Shown here piece by piece: positions 34,070-42,510 of a DNA stretch of 64,000 nt. The notes under the pieces were generated by a model. That model worked only from the letters and a program-made list of their open reading frames with translations. It ran no database searches and had not been told where the DNA came from. The stretch spans positions 248,001 to 312,000 of the forward strand of contig CAYUQJ010000002.1 in the NCBI GenBank assembly GCA_964446955.1. Reading direction: 5' to 3'. Each line of letters opens with the position of its first letter. Position 1 is the stretch's first letter. The translations under genes were made by a program, and so were the position numbers. The stretch comes from Leptolinea sp964446955 (GTDB taxonomy: Bacteria; Chloroflexota; Anaerolineae; Anaerolineales; Anaerolineaceae).

Positions 34070-34746
34070 CGTTCCACTCCGTATCCGGCAGCAATACCCA
34101 GCAAGGCTGCCGTTACAAGCCCCAGCTGGAAAGGCATTCCCCGCAGCAGAATGGCGGAAACGCCGCCCACCACGGCAGCAACCGCTGTTGATCGGTCCCT
34201 GATGGACGGAATGGACAGGGCCAGGAACGTCAACGCGATGGTGAAATCCAATGACCAGGTGGCCGGCACCTGTCCCCCGGCAAACACCCCGACGGCAGTG
34301 GCAGCCTGCCAGGTTGTCCACAGCGCCATCCCCGCCCCGAGGAAATACCATCCCTTATGGGGCATATCGGGTTCCGCGTTGTAGCGGGTAATGGTCATGG
34401 CAAAGGCCTCATCCGTCAGAAGATAGGCCAGGATCATTTTGCGCCAGAAAGGGATTCGGCTGAAATGCGGTGATATGGTCGCCGAGTACATAATGTGCCG
34501 CAGATTGACAACGATGATCGATACGATGACCACCGATGCCAGCGCGCCGTTGGCGATCAACTGGGTGGCAGCAAATTGTGCGCTACCGGAAAACACAATG
34601 GAGGACATGAGAAATGCCTGCAGCGGGGGTATCCCCGCGTTGACCGCGGCAATTCCGTAGATCAGTCCGAATGGCATAACCCCCAGCAGGATGGGCAACA
34701 GATCGCGGACACCGGCAAAGAATTGGGAATGTGGAGTTTGTCGCAT
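34057..34746 (-). CDS. azlC: Branched-chain amino acid exporter large subunit
   Basis: A 229-residue protein with about seven membrane helices and the AzlC signature 'LLPILLGVMPFGLIYGIAAV', 'SSIVFSGSAQFAATQLI', 'VNLRHIMYSATISPHF' and 'YLLTDEAFAMTITRYN'. It is the main subunit of the AzlCD export system. It overlaps azlD by 13 bases. An Lrp-type regulator, sometimes found beside azlB, is not present. Confidence 0.93.
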   Translation of the reverse strand: MRQTPHSQFFAGVRDLLPILLGVMPFGLIYGIAAVNAGIPPLQAFLMSSIVFSGSAQFAATQLIANGALASVVIVSIIVVNLRHIMYSATISPHFSRIPFWRKMILAYLLTDEAFAMTITRYNAEPDMPHKGWYFLGAGMALWTTWQAATAVGVFAGGQVPATWSLDFTIALTFLALSIPSIRDRSTAVAAVVGGVSAILLRGMPFQLGLVTAALLGIAAGYGVERWTR

Positions 34747-34828
34747 GGCAGATTAAAGGGTGATTATACTTGAGACGCCCCATTAAAATGAGTCCCCCAA
34801 TCACCCTTCAAATTTTCCATATTTTGTG

Positions 34829-34834
34829 TATAAT
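34829..34834 (+). promoter_or_regulatory. Probable -10 box upstream of the small zinc-ribbon gene
   Basis: A perfect TATAAT lies 33 bases before the ATG at 34868. The -35 position has no good match. Confidence 0.4.
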
Positions 34835-34867
34835 AAATACTAATTACATCTTATTTGTCAGGTTGAT

Positions 34868-35056
34868 ATGAATACAGAAAATCATGTTTGTCTCGTTTGC
34901 GAGCAGTCCCAATCTCAAGTTCCGTTGATCCAATTTAACTATAAGGATATGGAATACTACGTATGTCCCGAACATCTGCCGATCATGATCCACTCCCCGC
35001 AGAAACTAATCGGCCTGCTTCCGGGCGCAGAGAATTTGAAACCACACAGCCAGTAA
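34868..35056 (+). CDS. Small putative zinc-binding protein
   Basis: A 62-residue protein. Cys8 and Cys11 ('CLVCEQ') and a later 'YYVCPEHLPIMIH' give four likely zinc ligands (CxxC...CxxH). AGG lies seven bases before the ATG, there is a TATAAT upstream and a terminator straight after, so this looks like a real single gene. I do not recognise the family; tiny zinc ribbons of this kind often bind nucleic acid or protein partners. Confidence 0.75.
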   Translation: MNTENHVCLVCEQSQSQVPLIQFNYKDMEYYVCPEHLPIMIHSPQKLIGLLPGAENLKPHSQ

Positions 35057-35058
35057 AA

Positions 35059-35088
35059 AAAGCCCGTTGACCAAAATCAACGGGCTTT
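35059..35088. terminator. Bidirectional intrinsic terminator
   Basis: AAAGCCCGTTGA-ccaaaa-TCAACGGGCTTT is a perfect 12-base-pair stem. The minus strand has seven T after it, ending the repeat-protein operon; the plus strand ends the small zinc-protein gene. Confidence 0.92.
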
Positions 35089-35110
35089 CCCATCATATAT
35101 TACAGTTTTG

Positions 35111-35911
35111 TTACTTGCGGGTCAGCAAGGCGCTCAAACCCTGCATCAGCGTACCGGCAACCAGTTTACCCGATTGGTCACGGTAACCACCGCCCGTCTG
35201 GGAACCGGCAACCACAGCATCCAACAGGGATGACATGGTATCCTGTCCCTGTTGCTGGGATTGCATAAATTCCAAACCGGCCGCAAGAACCTGCTGCATG
35301 GTGATGCCACTGCCAGATCCAGCCTGCGAAGTGCCCTGGCTTCCGCCAAGCGCGCCCCCCAGAAGGGACGAGAGCAAGTCACCCTGGGCATTTCCGGTTG
35401 AGCCTGAAGCCTGACCGGCGCCCATCAACCCACCGAGCAGCGAAGAGAGTGCGTCAGACGAACCCGTTGCGTTAGATGGTTGTTGTGGTGCCGAGCCGCC
35501 CATCATTGTGCCCAGCAGGCTTCCCAGTGCATCCGCATTTCCAGCCTGCGCGGAACTCTGACCGCCCATATTCGTACCCATCAGCGCGGTGATCAATTGC
35601 ATGGCATTTCCCGCATCGAGATTCTTCCCCTGCAATTCTGCCGCCGCACGGGCCAGGCCGTCCGCATAAACCGCGCCGCTGCCATTCTGACAATTATCGC
35701 GCACTTGCTGCGCGGCATATCCCAATTGAGATGATGGTGAAGCTTTCGGTTTATCCTGCATGGCCTGGGTGATCGTATTAAACACACTGACCATGTGATC
35801 ACCGTGGTCATTGTTCTTTGTGTCAGCCTGGTTTAATGTTCCCTGGTTTTTGGCCAGTTCCTGTGCGACATTGCCAAACAATTTGGCCAGATTTACTTTC
35901 GTTTTTGCCAT
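35111..35911 (-). CDS. Gly/Ser-rich protein with tandem 'SLLGG' repeats
   Basis: A 266-residue protein without signal peptide or membrane helices. The N-terminal 110 residues are compositionally normal, with 'NNDHGDHMVSVFNTITQAM', which recalls the phosphate loop of DhaL/DAK2-like proteins. Residues about 124-210 contain at least three repeats of the type A/S-DALxSLLGxxMG, separated by Gly/Ser/Gln/Ala linkers. The C-terminus ('TMSSLLDAVVAGSQTGGGYR') is a further degenerate copy. The product is unknown. It is the second gene of an operon, 13 bases after a LysM protein. Confidence 0.8.
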   Translation of the reverse strand: MAKTKVNLAKLFGNVAQELAKNQGTLNQADTKNNDHGDHMVSVFNTITQAMQDKPKASPSSQLGYAAQQVRDNCQNGSGAVYADGLARAAAELQGKNLDAGNAMQLITALMGTNMGGQSSAQAGNADALGSLLGTMMGGSAPQQPSNATGSSDALSSLLGGLMGAGQASGSTGNAQGDLLSSLLGGALGGSQGTSQAGSGSGITMQQVLAAGLEFMQSQQQGQDTMSSLLDAVVAGSQTGGGYRDQSGKLVAGTLMQGLSALLTRK

Positions 35912-35924
35912 AACAACAGTCCGA

Positions 35925-36383
35925 TTACGGTTTTGGGATCTTGAATACCTGCCCGGCTTTGATCATTCCGGGGTTGTCGCCAATGACAGCTTTGTTCGCT
36001 TCATAGATCTTCATCCATGATTCGCGGGTTGAACTCTTGTAGTATTTCATGGCAATTCCGCTGAGTGTCTCACCCGGCTGTACGGTATGTTCAGCCATAA
36101 CAGCAGCCGCGGCAGCTTCTTTGGCGGCTTTCATCTCAGCCTGAGTCTTCTGGTAAGTTTCGTTGGCTAGCTTCTGTTGTTCGGCTTTTCGTTTTTCTTC
36201 TTCTTCTTTGGCTTTGGCATCCGCACGGGCTTTGGCTTCGGCTTCCGCCCGGGCTTTCACTTCCGCATCCTGCCTGGCTTTTGCTTCAGCAGCCGCTTTG
36301 GCAGCAGCCGCTTTCTCATCACGATCGGTCAGGAGATCAATGGCTGAATCCAGTATGTTTTTCTTTTTTTCTTCTGGTGACAT
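35925..36383 (-). CDS. LysM-domain protein with Ala/Lys/Glu coiled coil
   Basis: A 152-residue protein. Residues about 20-95 are an Ala/Lys/Glu/Arg-rich helix ('AKARAEAEAKARADAKAKEE'), probably a long coiled coil. Residues 98-152 form a LysM domain ('HTVQPGETLSGIAMKYYKSS', 'WMKIYEANKAVIGDNPGMIK', 'AGQVFKIP'), which binds peptidoglycan or other N-acetyl sugars. There is no signal peptide, as in the BON/LysM cytoplasmic proteins of other bacteria. It heads the operon with the SLLGG-repeat protein. Confidence 0.9.
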   Translation of the reverse strand: MSPEEKKKNILDSAIDLLTDRDEKAAAAKAAAEAKARQDAEVKARAEAEAKARADAKAKEEEEKRKAEQQKLANETYQKTQAEMKAAKEAAAAAVMAEHTVQPGETLSGIAMKYYKSSTRESWMKIYEANKAVIGDNPGMIKAGQVFKIPKP

Positions 36384-36474
36384 AGTTTACCTTTCCCTAA
36401 ATCCCACTGTTTTTTACTACATTATCTAATTATACTGATTTGGATAAATAAAGCCAACTTGTTATCAGACTTTC

Positions 36475-36501
36475 TTACAAACAATTAACAAACGTTATAA
36501 T
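36475..36501 (+). promoter_or_regulatory. Promoter of a probably leaderless lipoprotein gene
   Basis: TTACAA at 36475-36480 and a perfect TATAAT at 36496-36501, 15 bases apart. The GTG start codon follows after seven bases, so transcription would begin at or next to it. Confidence 0.6.
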
Positions 36502-36508
36502 TTTAATT

Positions 36509-37336
36509 GTGAGATATCTCAAACTTTCCCTCCTCTTGATATTCCTCCTTGCGGCCTGCACGCCTCCTTCAACGGTTGTTCTGCCGCAAATACCAGCAGT
36601 CCAGCCTACATTAACCAACATTCCCCTGCCAACGCCAACCATCACGCCGCAACCGACGGCAGATCTTAACACCCTGCCATCGTCTTGCCTGGATACCCAA
36701 ACAGCCAATGGTATTGTAGAAAGCTGGCTTTTCCGCACCGGTTATGCCACGTTAAGGGATGCCTGGCTGGCATTCATGGAAGCCACCGGTGAGGGTGAGA
36801 TATTAACCTCCTCTACCACTGACTATGACAACCAGATCGCCTATGCCGTCACCTGGCGGAAAATGCTGCTTGTGGGGGAATATCCATTCCGGATCACCAC
36901 CGGTGACCGGCAGGGAATCGGATATTGCTCGGTTTTGATCTATCCCGGTGGAATGGGGCCTGAAGTCGGAATGGGCATCACGGATATTTCCCTCAACGGC
37001 GAGTGGAGTGGTTACGCGTCAGGACTGATTTCCACAGAAGAGGCCACTCGGACTTACCTGGCGAACCGAGTCGGGATGCCGGTAACAGTGCGGTATATGG
37101 TCGCCCAGAATCCTCAAGATTCCGGCTTCGTCCGACCAGGATTTTTTAGCCCGGTGATGCAGCAGATTTGGAATAACAGCTATTACACCCGCATCCCCGG
37201 TGAGATGAATCTATTAACCGGACTGGTCGGGCAGCCCCGTGGTCCGAGTATCCAGGAAATGATGCTTCTGTCCGCTTCACTCGATGGGCACGGCGTTTTC
37301 CTGGAATATATCGTTGACATGATCCCCCAGCGCTGA
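36509..37336 (+). CDS. Lipoprotein of unknown function
   Basis: A 275-residue protein with a GTG start and a lipoprotein signal ('LLIFLLAAC', Cys17). A Pro/Thr-rich linker (about 18-52) leads to a folded domain of about 220 residues with two Cys ('SSCLDTQTANGI' and 'GIGYCSVLIYPGG'). I do not recognise the domain. Pieces such as 'GFFSPVMQQIWNNSYYTRIPGEM' are distinctive. It is predicted to sit on the outer face of the membrane. It is convergent with pcrA and carries its own promoter. Confidence 0.82.
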   Translation: MRYLKLSLLLIFLLAACTPPSTVVLPQIPAVQPTLTNIPLPTPTITPQPTADLNTLPSSCLDTQTANGIVESWLFRTGYATLRDAWLAFMEATGEGEILTSSTTDYDNQIAYAVTWRKMLLVGEYPFRITTGDRQGIGYCSVLIYPGGMGPEVGMGITDISLNGEWSGYASGLISTEEATRTYLANRVGMPVTVRYMVAQNPQDSGFVRPGFFSPVMQQIWNNSYYTRIPGEMNLLTGLVGQPRGPSIQEMMLLSASLDGHGVFLEYIVDMIPQR

Positions 37337-37360
37337 TTCCCGGCGCAGCAGACAATTGTA

Positions 37361-39595
37361 TTATTTGACAATCTCGAGTCTGGCAAGCGACGCGGCCAGA
37401 CGCTTGAAACCAACAGATTCAAAGAACACATCTACCGTCTCATCGCCGTCTTCCAGTACACTTTTGACAACCAGACCTTCCCCCCAAACCTCGTGTTTCA
37501 CACGGCAATTGGCGGGGAACCGCTGTTCGACCTTCGGTTTCTGCTCACGTGGTGACGGCCGTAGAGACCCGTATGCCGGTGATGGCGTGGTCCACGTGGC
37601 GTAACGATCTGTCCGTTGCTGGGTAAAGCTTCGTCCGGAATGGGTTGAAGCGATAGATCCTTGCTTGAGAATAAGTTGCGAAGGGATATCCCGTAGGAAT
37701 CGTGACGGCGCGGTATTATCGTACCCGCCATATCCACTGCGCCGGTCAGCCCGGGTAAGGTATAGACGGTCTTTGGCGCGTGTGATACCCACATAGAGCA
37801 GGCGTCTCTCTTCGGCCATTTCCTCTGGATCTTCCAGCGACCGGCTGTGCGGGAGAACGCCGTCATCCATCCCGGTGATGAACACCACCGGAAATTCCAA
37901 ACCTTTGGCGGCATGCAGCGTCAACAATGTCGGGGCTTCCACATCCTCGGCCAGCGTATCCTGGTCTGAGACCAGAGCGAGGCGTTCCAGGAATTCATCC
38001 AACCCCCGGTCGTCAAATTCCAGGGCGATCTTCATTAATTCCAGCACATTCTCCCAGCGCTGATGTCCTTCTTCCGTCCGGTCATCAATGTATTCCTCAT
38101 AGCGGATATCATCCAGGATTCGTTGCACCAATTGCGTTAGCGGGATCCCCTTCTGGTTGGCTTCACGCCAGGAAACCAGGTGCGCACCAAAATCCGCCAG
38201 TCCGTTTGCCACCCGGGCGGTAAAGGCAGCGTGATACGGTGAATCCTGTCCCCTTTTTCCAAGATCGATCAGCACCCCGCCGGCAGTTATCTCCTGTTCA
38301 CGCGCGAGCTTTTGCAAAGCCTCGACTGTCTTGTCGCCAATACCACGGGTAGGTACATTGATCACCCGTGCCAGACTGACCTCATCACTCGGGTTGTACA
38401 CCAACCGTAAATAGGCAATGATGTCTTTCACTTCACGCCGGCCATAGAACCTTTGCGCGCCAACCAGTCGATAAGGAAGATTGGATTTCAGGAATGATTC
38501 TTCCAGCAGACGGGATTGGGCGTTGGTGCGGTACATTACCGCCACCTGACTTCCCGTCCATTGCTTTGCGTTGATATTCTTCCGAATGGTCTCGGCAACA
38601 TATTCCGCTTCGGTCTTATCATCCGTCGCGTCATACATTGTGATCGTCTCACCCTTCCCATTGTCTGAATACAACCTCTTGGGGGTACGGTTGATGTTGT
38701 GGTCGATCACCGCCCGTGCGGCATCCAGAACCGTCTGGGTGGAACGGTAATTCTGTTCCAAAAGGATCTTGCGGCAATCGGGATAATCACGCTCAAACGA
38801 TTGCACATTCCGGTAATCAGCTCCGCGCCAGCGATAAATCGACTGGTCTTCATCCCCCACCACGAATAGACTGTTGCCGGCAACACCCAGATGACGAAGG
38901 ATCTGGTACTGGGCGGTGTTGGTATCCTGAAATTCATCCACCAGTATTTCACGGAACCGGCGGCTGTACAAATCGCGAATGGCAGGGTTCGCCGCGAAAA
39001 GATTGACCACCTCGTTCAGAAGATCGTCAAAATCCAAAGCGTTGTTTAGTCGCAGCAATTCCTGGTAGCGGCGGTAGACACGCAGATTAACCTCTTCCCG
39101 GTATGTGCGGGAAGAAAGATCGTCAGGAGTTTGCATGTTGTTCTTCGCGGCTGAAATCACAGACCGAATACTGGCTGGCCGGAACATCTTTTCATCAATA
39201 TTCATTTCGCGGATGGCCATTTTTACCAGGCTCTGCTGGTCGTCTTCATCGAAGATCACAAAGTTGGACGTAAATCCCAGATGCTCTGCCTCACGCCGAA
39301 GGATACGGGCGCAGATGGAATGGAACGTTCCCAGCCAGATACCCTGGGGTTTCTGGCCCAGTAGAGTCTCCAGACGGCTTTCCATCACACGGGCGGCTTT
39401 GTTGGTGAAGGTGACGGCCAGAATATTGGCCGGCGGCAGGTACATCTGGGTAATCAGGTAGGCAATGCGATGGGTCAGCACGCGCGTTTTTCCCGAACCG
39501 GGACCGGCCAGTACAAGCACGTGGCCAAGGTCAGCGGTTACCGCCTGTATTTGTTGTTCATTCAATCCGGAAAGAAAGTCAATATTGGGTATCAT
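37361..39595 (-). CDS. pcrA: UvrD/PcrA-type ATP-dependent DNA helicase
   Basis: A 744-residue superfamily 1A helicase with all motifs: Walker A 'LAGPGSGKTRVLTHRI', Ia 'ILAVTFTNKAA', II 'ILVDEFQDTN', III 'VVGDEDQSIYRWRGAD', IV 'LEQNYRS', V 'LTLHAAKGLEFPVVFI' and VI 'LLYVGITRAKDRLYL'. It unwinds DNA in repair and replication. The C-terminal tail ('HEVWGEGLVVKSVLEDGDETV') is the Tudor-like domain that binds RNA polymerase in PcrA. No Shine-Dalgarno is seen; TACAAT lies nine bases before the ATG. It is divergent from holB with only 43 bases between the start codons. Confidence 0.95.
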   Translation of the reverse strand: MIPNIDFLSGLNEQQIQAVTADLGHVLVLAGPGSGKTRVLTHRIAYLITQMYLPPANILAVTFTNKAARVMESRLETLLGQKPQGIWLGTFHSICARILRREAEHLGFTSNFVIFDEDDQQSLVKMAIREMNIDEKMFRPASIRSVISAAKNNMQTPDDLSSRTYREEVNLRVYRRYQELLRLNNALDFDDLLNEVVNLFAANPAIRDLYSRRFREILVDEFQDTNTAQYQILRHLGVAGNSLFVVGDEDQSIYRWRGADYRNVQSFERDYPDCRKILLEQNYRSTQTVLDAARAVIDHNINRTPKRLYSDNGKGETITMYDATDDKTEAEYVAETIRKNINAKQWTGSQVAVMYRTNAQSRLLEESFLKSNLPYRLVGAQRFYGRREVKDIIAYLRLVYNPSDEVSLARVINVPTRGIGDKTVEALQKLAREQEITAGGVLIDLGKRGQDSPYHAAFTARVANGLADFGAHLVSWREANQKGIPLTQLVQRILDDIRYEEYIDDRTEEGHQRWENVLELMKIALEFDDRGLDEFLERLALVSDQDTLAEDVEAPTLLTLHAAKGLEFPVVFITGMDDGVLPHSRSLEDPEEMAEERRLLYVGITRAKDRLYLTRADRRSGYGGYDNTAPSRFLRDIPSQLILKQGSIASTHSGRSFTQQRTDRYATWTTPSPAYGSLRPSPREQKPKVEQRFPANCRVKHEVWGEGLVVKSVLEDGDETVDVFFESVGFKRLAASLARLEIVK

Positions 39596-39638
39596 GGCGG
39601 GGTGATTGTACCCCAGGAATCGGGTAGAATTTCAATCT
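39596..39638. promoter_or_regulatory. Very short divergent promoter region between pcrA and holB
   Basis: Two outward-facing -10 boxes lie here: TACAAT on the minus strand (39605-39610) nine bases before the pcrA ATG, and TAGAAT on the plus strand (39625-39630) eight bases before the holB ATG. Neither gene has a Shine-Dalgarno sequence. The -35 regions must overlap each other or the opposite gene. Confidence 0.5.
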
Positions 39639-40682
39639 ATGACATGGGATTTGATCGGACACGAATGGGCAGTTCACCTATTACAGGAACACATCAGGGC
39701 AGATGGGGTAAGGCATGCCTACCTCTTCACCGGACCTGCCGGGGTCGGTAAAGGTACACTGGCTTTGCGTTTCGCCCAGGCGCTGGTTTGCGCCAACCCG
39801 CCTTCTTCCGGGGATTTTTGTGGTGAATGCCGTCCCTGCCGCATGACCGAACGGCGGCAATTTCCCGATTTGACCATAACTCAGGCGGAGACTGTCGGCG
39901 GCGAATTGAAAGTTGACGCGGTACGTGAACTGCAGCACACCCTCACATTGATGCCCTACGAAGCCGACCGGCGGATCGCCATTCTTCTCCGCTTCCATGA
40001 AGCCAACGAAAATGCCCAAAACGCATTATTGAAAACCCTTGAAGAAGCTCCCGGAAAGACCGTACTGCTTCTGACCGCCGATACGGCGGAAAACCTACTA
40101 CCGACCATTGTCTCGCGCTGTGAGCAGATTCGCCTCCGACCGCTATCATCGAATCACCTGTTGGAAGAATTAAAAAACAGGCTATCCATAACATCTGATG
40201 AAGCCGGATTGCTCGCAAAGATCAGCGGCGGAAGGCCGGGATTGGCCTTGCGCCTTCATTCAGACCCGGAATTGCGCTCAAACCGCCGCCAATGGATGGA
40301 TGAACTATTCACGCTCCTGGGAGAAAACCTGCCTCAACGCTTTGAATATGTTGACCGGCTGGTCAAGGTCAAGCGCAGTAATAAAGAGGAACGCGATCAG
40401 TTCCGCATGCGTTTACGCGATGGCCTCATTTTTTGGCAAAGCCTGTGGCGGGATGTCATGTTGCAGACCACGGGTCTATCCGGAGAGATCGCGAATATTG
40501 ATTACCGCCAGCAAGTAACTGAATTGGCACGCACAGTAAACACCGAAGAGGCTGGCGGGTTGATCCGTCAGTTGGATTCTACGTCAGCCCGTCTGGGAAA
40601 TGCGAATCTACAATTGTTGCTGGAGGCGCTGGTAATGGGACTTCCCAGGTCTGCCGCATCGGAACAACAAACAGACGGATAA
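39639..40682 (+). CDS. holB: DNA polymerase III clamp-loader subunit (delta' type)
   Basis: A 347-residue AAA+ protein. The Walker A 'FTGPAGVGKGTLALRFAQAL', the zinc module 'CANPPSSGDFCGECRPC', 'IAILLRFHEANENAQNALLKT', 'EEAPGKTVLLL' and sensor 'PTIVSRCEQIRL' are those of delta' or gamma/tau N-termini. The C-terminal helical collar fits delta'. It loads the sliding clamp. The ATG at 39639 is used (MTWDLIGHEWAV); the frame is open upstream to 39606 from a TTG. Confidence 0.9.
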   Translation: MTWDLIGHEWAVHLLQEHIRADGVRHAYLFTGPAGVGKGTLALRFAQALVCANPPSSGDFCGECRPCRMTERRQFPDLTITQAETVGGELKVDAVRELQHTLTLMPYEADRRIAILLRFHEANENAQNALLKTLEEAPGKTVLLLTADTAENLLPTIVSRCEQIRLRPLSSNHLLEELKNRLSITSDEAGLLAKISGGRPGLALRLHSDPELRSNRRQWMDELFTLLGENLPQRFEYVDRLVKVKRSNKEERDQFRMRLRDGLIFWQSLWRDVMLQTTGLSGEIANIDYRQQVTELARTVNTEEAGGLIRQLDSTSARLGNANLQLLLEALVMGLPRSAASEQQTDG

Positions 40683-40692
40683 GAATTTCGTC

Positions 40693-41508
40693 TTATCGGG
40701 TTTGCCTTTTTTGGGCGCGCTTTATTTCCACGGGTACCGGCTCAGACACATCCTTAATGCTGGAACGCAAATCCCGGGCTAGTTCAACGAACTCCGCTGA
40801 ATACCGGATATCCTCAGAACGCGGCCTGTGAAACGGCACATCAATTTCCCGGACAATCCGGCCCGGCCGGGCGGAAAGAACCACCACCCGATCGGCCAGG
40901 AGTAACGCTTCGGATATGCTGTGTGTCACCATCATGACCGTGGTCTCCCGGTTCTGCCATATTCGTAACAATTCGTCGCCCATATGTTCACGGGTTAACG
41001 CGTCAAGTGCACCAAAAGGTTCATCCAGCAGAAGCAGGTCAGGTTCCATGATCAACGCCCGGGCCAGGGCAACCCGCTGGGCCATACCTCCCGATAAGCT
41101 GCGCGGCAGGCTGTTTTCAAATCCATCCAATCCCACAAGTTCAATAAATTCACGCGCCCGGTCGCAGGCATATCCCTGATGTACACCCTGCAATTCCAGC
41201 GGCAGGGTAATGTTCTCGATCACTGTCCGCCACGGCATTAGATTTGCCTGTTGAAATACCAGACCTACTCGCGGAGGGTTGCCTTCGGGTGTGTTGAATC
41301 GGACTGTCCCCGATGTGGGCTCCAACAACCCGGCGATTATTCGCAACAGCGTTGTCTTGCCGCTGCCCGAAGGGCCGAGCACTGCCAGATAACGGCACTC
41401 CGGCACATCCAGGTTGACAGAATCAAGCGCCTCAAGCCCGCCGGTACCATCCTGAAAACTCACAGATAGATCATGAATCCTCAGCAGGATCTGATCAGTC
41501 ATACACAA
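40693..41508 (-). CDS. ABC transporter ATPase of a predicted riboflavin uptake system
   Basis: A 271-residue nucleotide-binding subunit of the nitrate/sulfonate/taurine (SsuB/ThiZ) type: Walker A 'LGPSGSGKTTLLRI', Q loop 'LVFQQANLMPW', signature 'LSGGMAQRVALARAL', Walker B 'LLLLDEPFGALD' and switch 'MMVTHSISEALL'. It powers the permease encoded two genes upstream and lies three bases after the binding-protein gene. The FMN riboswitch at the head of the operon points to riboflavin or a flavin precursor as substrate; by family alone it would be called a sulfonate or HMP transporter. Confidence 0.9.
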   Translation of the reverse strand: MCMTDQILLRIHDLSVSFQDGTGGLEALDSVNLDVPECRYLAVLGPSGSGKTTLLRIIAGLLEPTSGTVRFNTPEGNPPRVGLVFQQANLMPWRTVIENITLPLELQGVHQGYACDRAREFIELVGLDGFENSLPRSLSGGMAQRVALARALIMEPDLLLLDEPFGALDALTREHMGDELLRIWQNRETTVMMVTHSISEALLLADRVVVLSARPGRIVREIDVPFHRPRSEDIRYSAEFVELARDLRSSIKDVSEPVPVEIKRAQKRQTR

Positions 41509-41511
41509 TCC

Positions 41512-42501
41512 TTAATCTCCGGCAGGCAGATAATCATTGGTAAATATAGTGGAAAGATCGACCGGTTTCTCCAACATTCCCATATCCAGCAGAAGATCCT
41601 GCATGTTTTGCCAGGCTTCAGGGTTGGAGTAACCCGGTGTATCACTAACCCAGAACTCTATGGAATGTGTTAATACAGCCTTCTGGACAGACTCATCTGC
41701 CTTGCCCAGGTTTTCCACATACTTTTTACATATGGAGAATGCCTCATCGGGATCTGCCACCACATCCGCCACGCCATGAAGCAGCCCTTTGACCATCCCC
41801 CGAACAAGTTCGGGATTCTCTTTAATCGTCTTTTCATTGGTCGCCAAACCGTTTGCCACCAGGCTGGTGTAATCGGATACCTTTAGAAGTGAAAAATCCA
41901 CTCCCTGATTCTCCAGCACGACCGGTTCATTGGCAACATAAATTGCCGCGGCTTCCACACGTTTGGACAAAAAGCTCTCCACCTGGGTATAACCGATGGA
42001 ATTCAACGTGACATCGCTCTCAGACAGCCCTCCGGCAGCCAGCAATGCCCGCAGACCGATGTAGTTAGCCCCATATGTGCCAGGCAGCCCGATATTCAGA
42101 CCCTTGAGATCGGCAGGTTGGGTCACGTTTTTCCCGGGTTCAACGATCACACCAACCGGGAAATTGTTGTACCAGGCTGCCGTGTAGACAACCGGAAGTT
42201 CCTTGCTGCGTCCCAGTAAAACCTGCTCGCCCGATACAATGGCAAATTGCAATTGACCGGCTCCCAGCAACGCCACAGAATCCGTTTCCATGTTGTAATC
42301 GAGGGTAACGTCAATTCCCTCAGCTTTGAAATAACCCTTGTCTATCGCCACATAAAGCGGCGCAAATTGCACATTGGGGACATAACCCAGGGGCAATTTG
42401 ACCGGTGTCAACTCACCAGCCGTCGACCGTCCTGCCGAACAGGATGTCAGCATAATGCTTAAGATGAGCATGGAGAAAACGATGAGCTTGTTGATTTTCA
42501 T
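41512..42501 (-). CDS. ribY: Riboflavin-type ABC transporter substrate-binding lipoprotein (RibY-like)
   Basis: A 329-residue lipoprotein with lipobox 'LTSC' (Cys21). The mature part is of the NMT1/ThiY type: 'VKLPLGYVPNVQFAPLYVAI', 'KGYFKAEGIDVTLDYNMETD', 'GEQVLLGRSKELPVVYTAAW' and 'LPGTYGANYIGLRALL'. RibXY transporters of Chloroflexota were predicted from exactly this type of binding protein behind an FMN riboswitch. It delivers the ligand to the permease encoded ten bases upstream. The gene symbol rests on the riboswitch rather than on direct ligand evidence. Confidence 0.82.
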   Translation of the reverse strand: MKINKLIVFSMLILSIMLTSCSAGRSTAGELTPVKLPLGYVPNVQFAPLYVAIDKGYFKAEGIDVTLDYNMETDSVALLGAGQLQFAIVSGEQVLLGRSKELPVVYTAAWYNNFPVGVIVEPGKNVTQPADLKGLNIGLPGTYGANYIGLRALLAAGGLSESDVTLNSIGYTQVESFLSKRVEAAAIYVANEPVVLENQGVDFSLLKVSDYTSLVANGLATNEKTIKENPELVRGMVKGLLHGVADVVADPDEAFSICKKYVENLGKADESVQKAVLTHSIEFWVSDTPGYSNPEAWQNMQDLLLDMGMLEKPVDLSTIFTNDYLPAGD

Positions 42502-42510
42502 TTGATCCTC

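Noticed and set aside
34070..34351. N-terminal extension of azlD
   Set aside because: These codons are azlC read in another frame, rich in Gly/His/Cys; the AzlD family begins at the ATG at 34069.
35925..36383. The Ala/Lys/Glu-rich region as a TolA or histone-like protein
   Set aside because: The complete LysM domain at the C-terminus and absence of a membrane helix argue against TolA; composition alone is not enough for a histone-like call.
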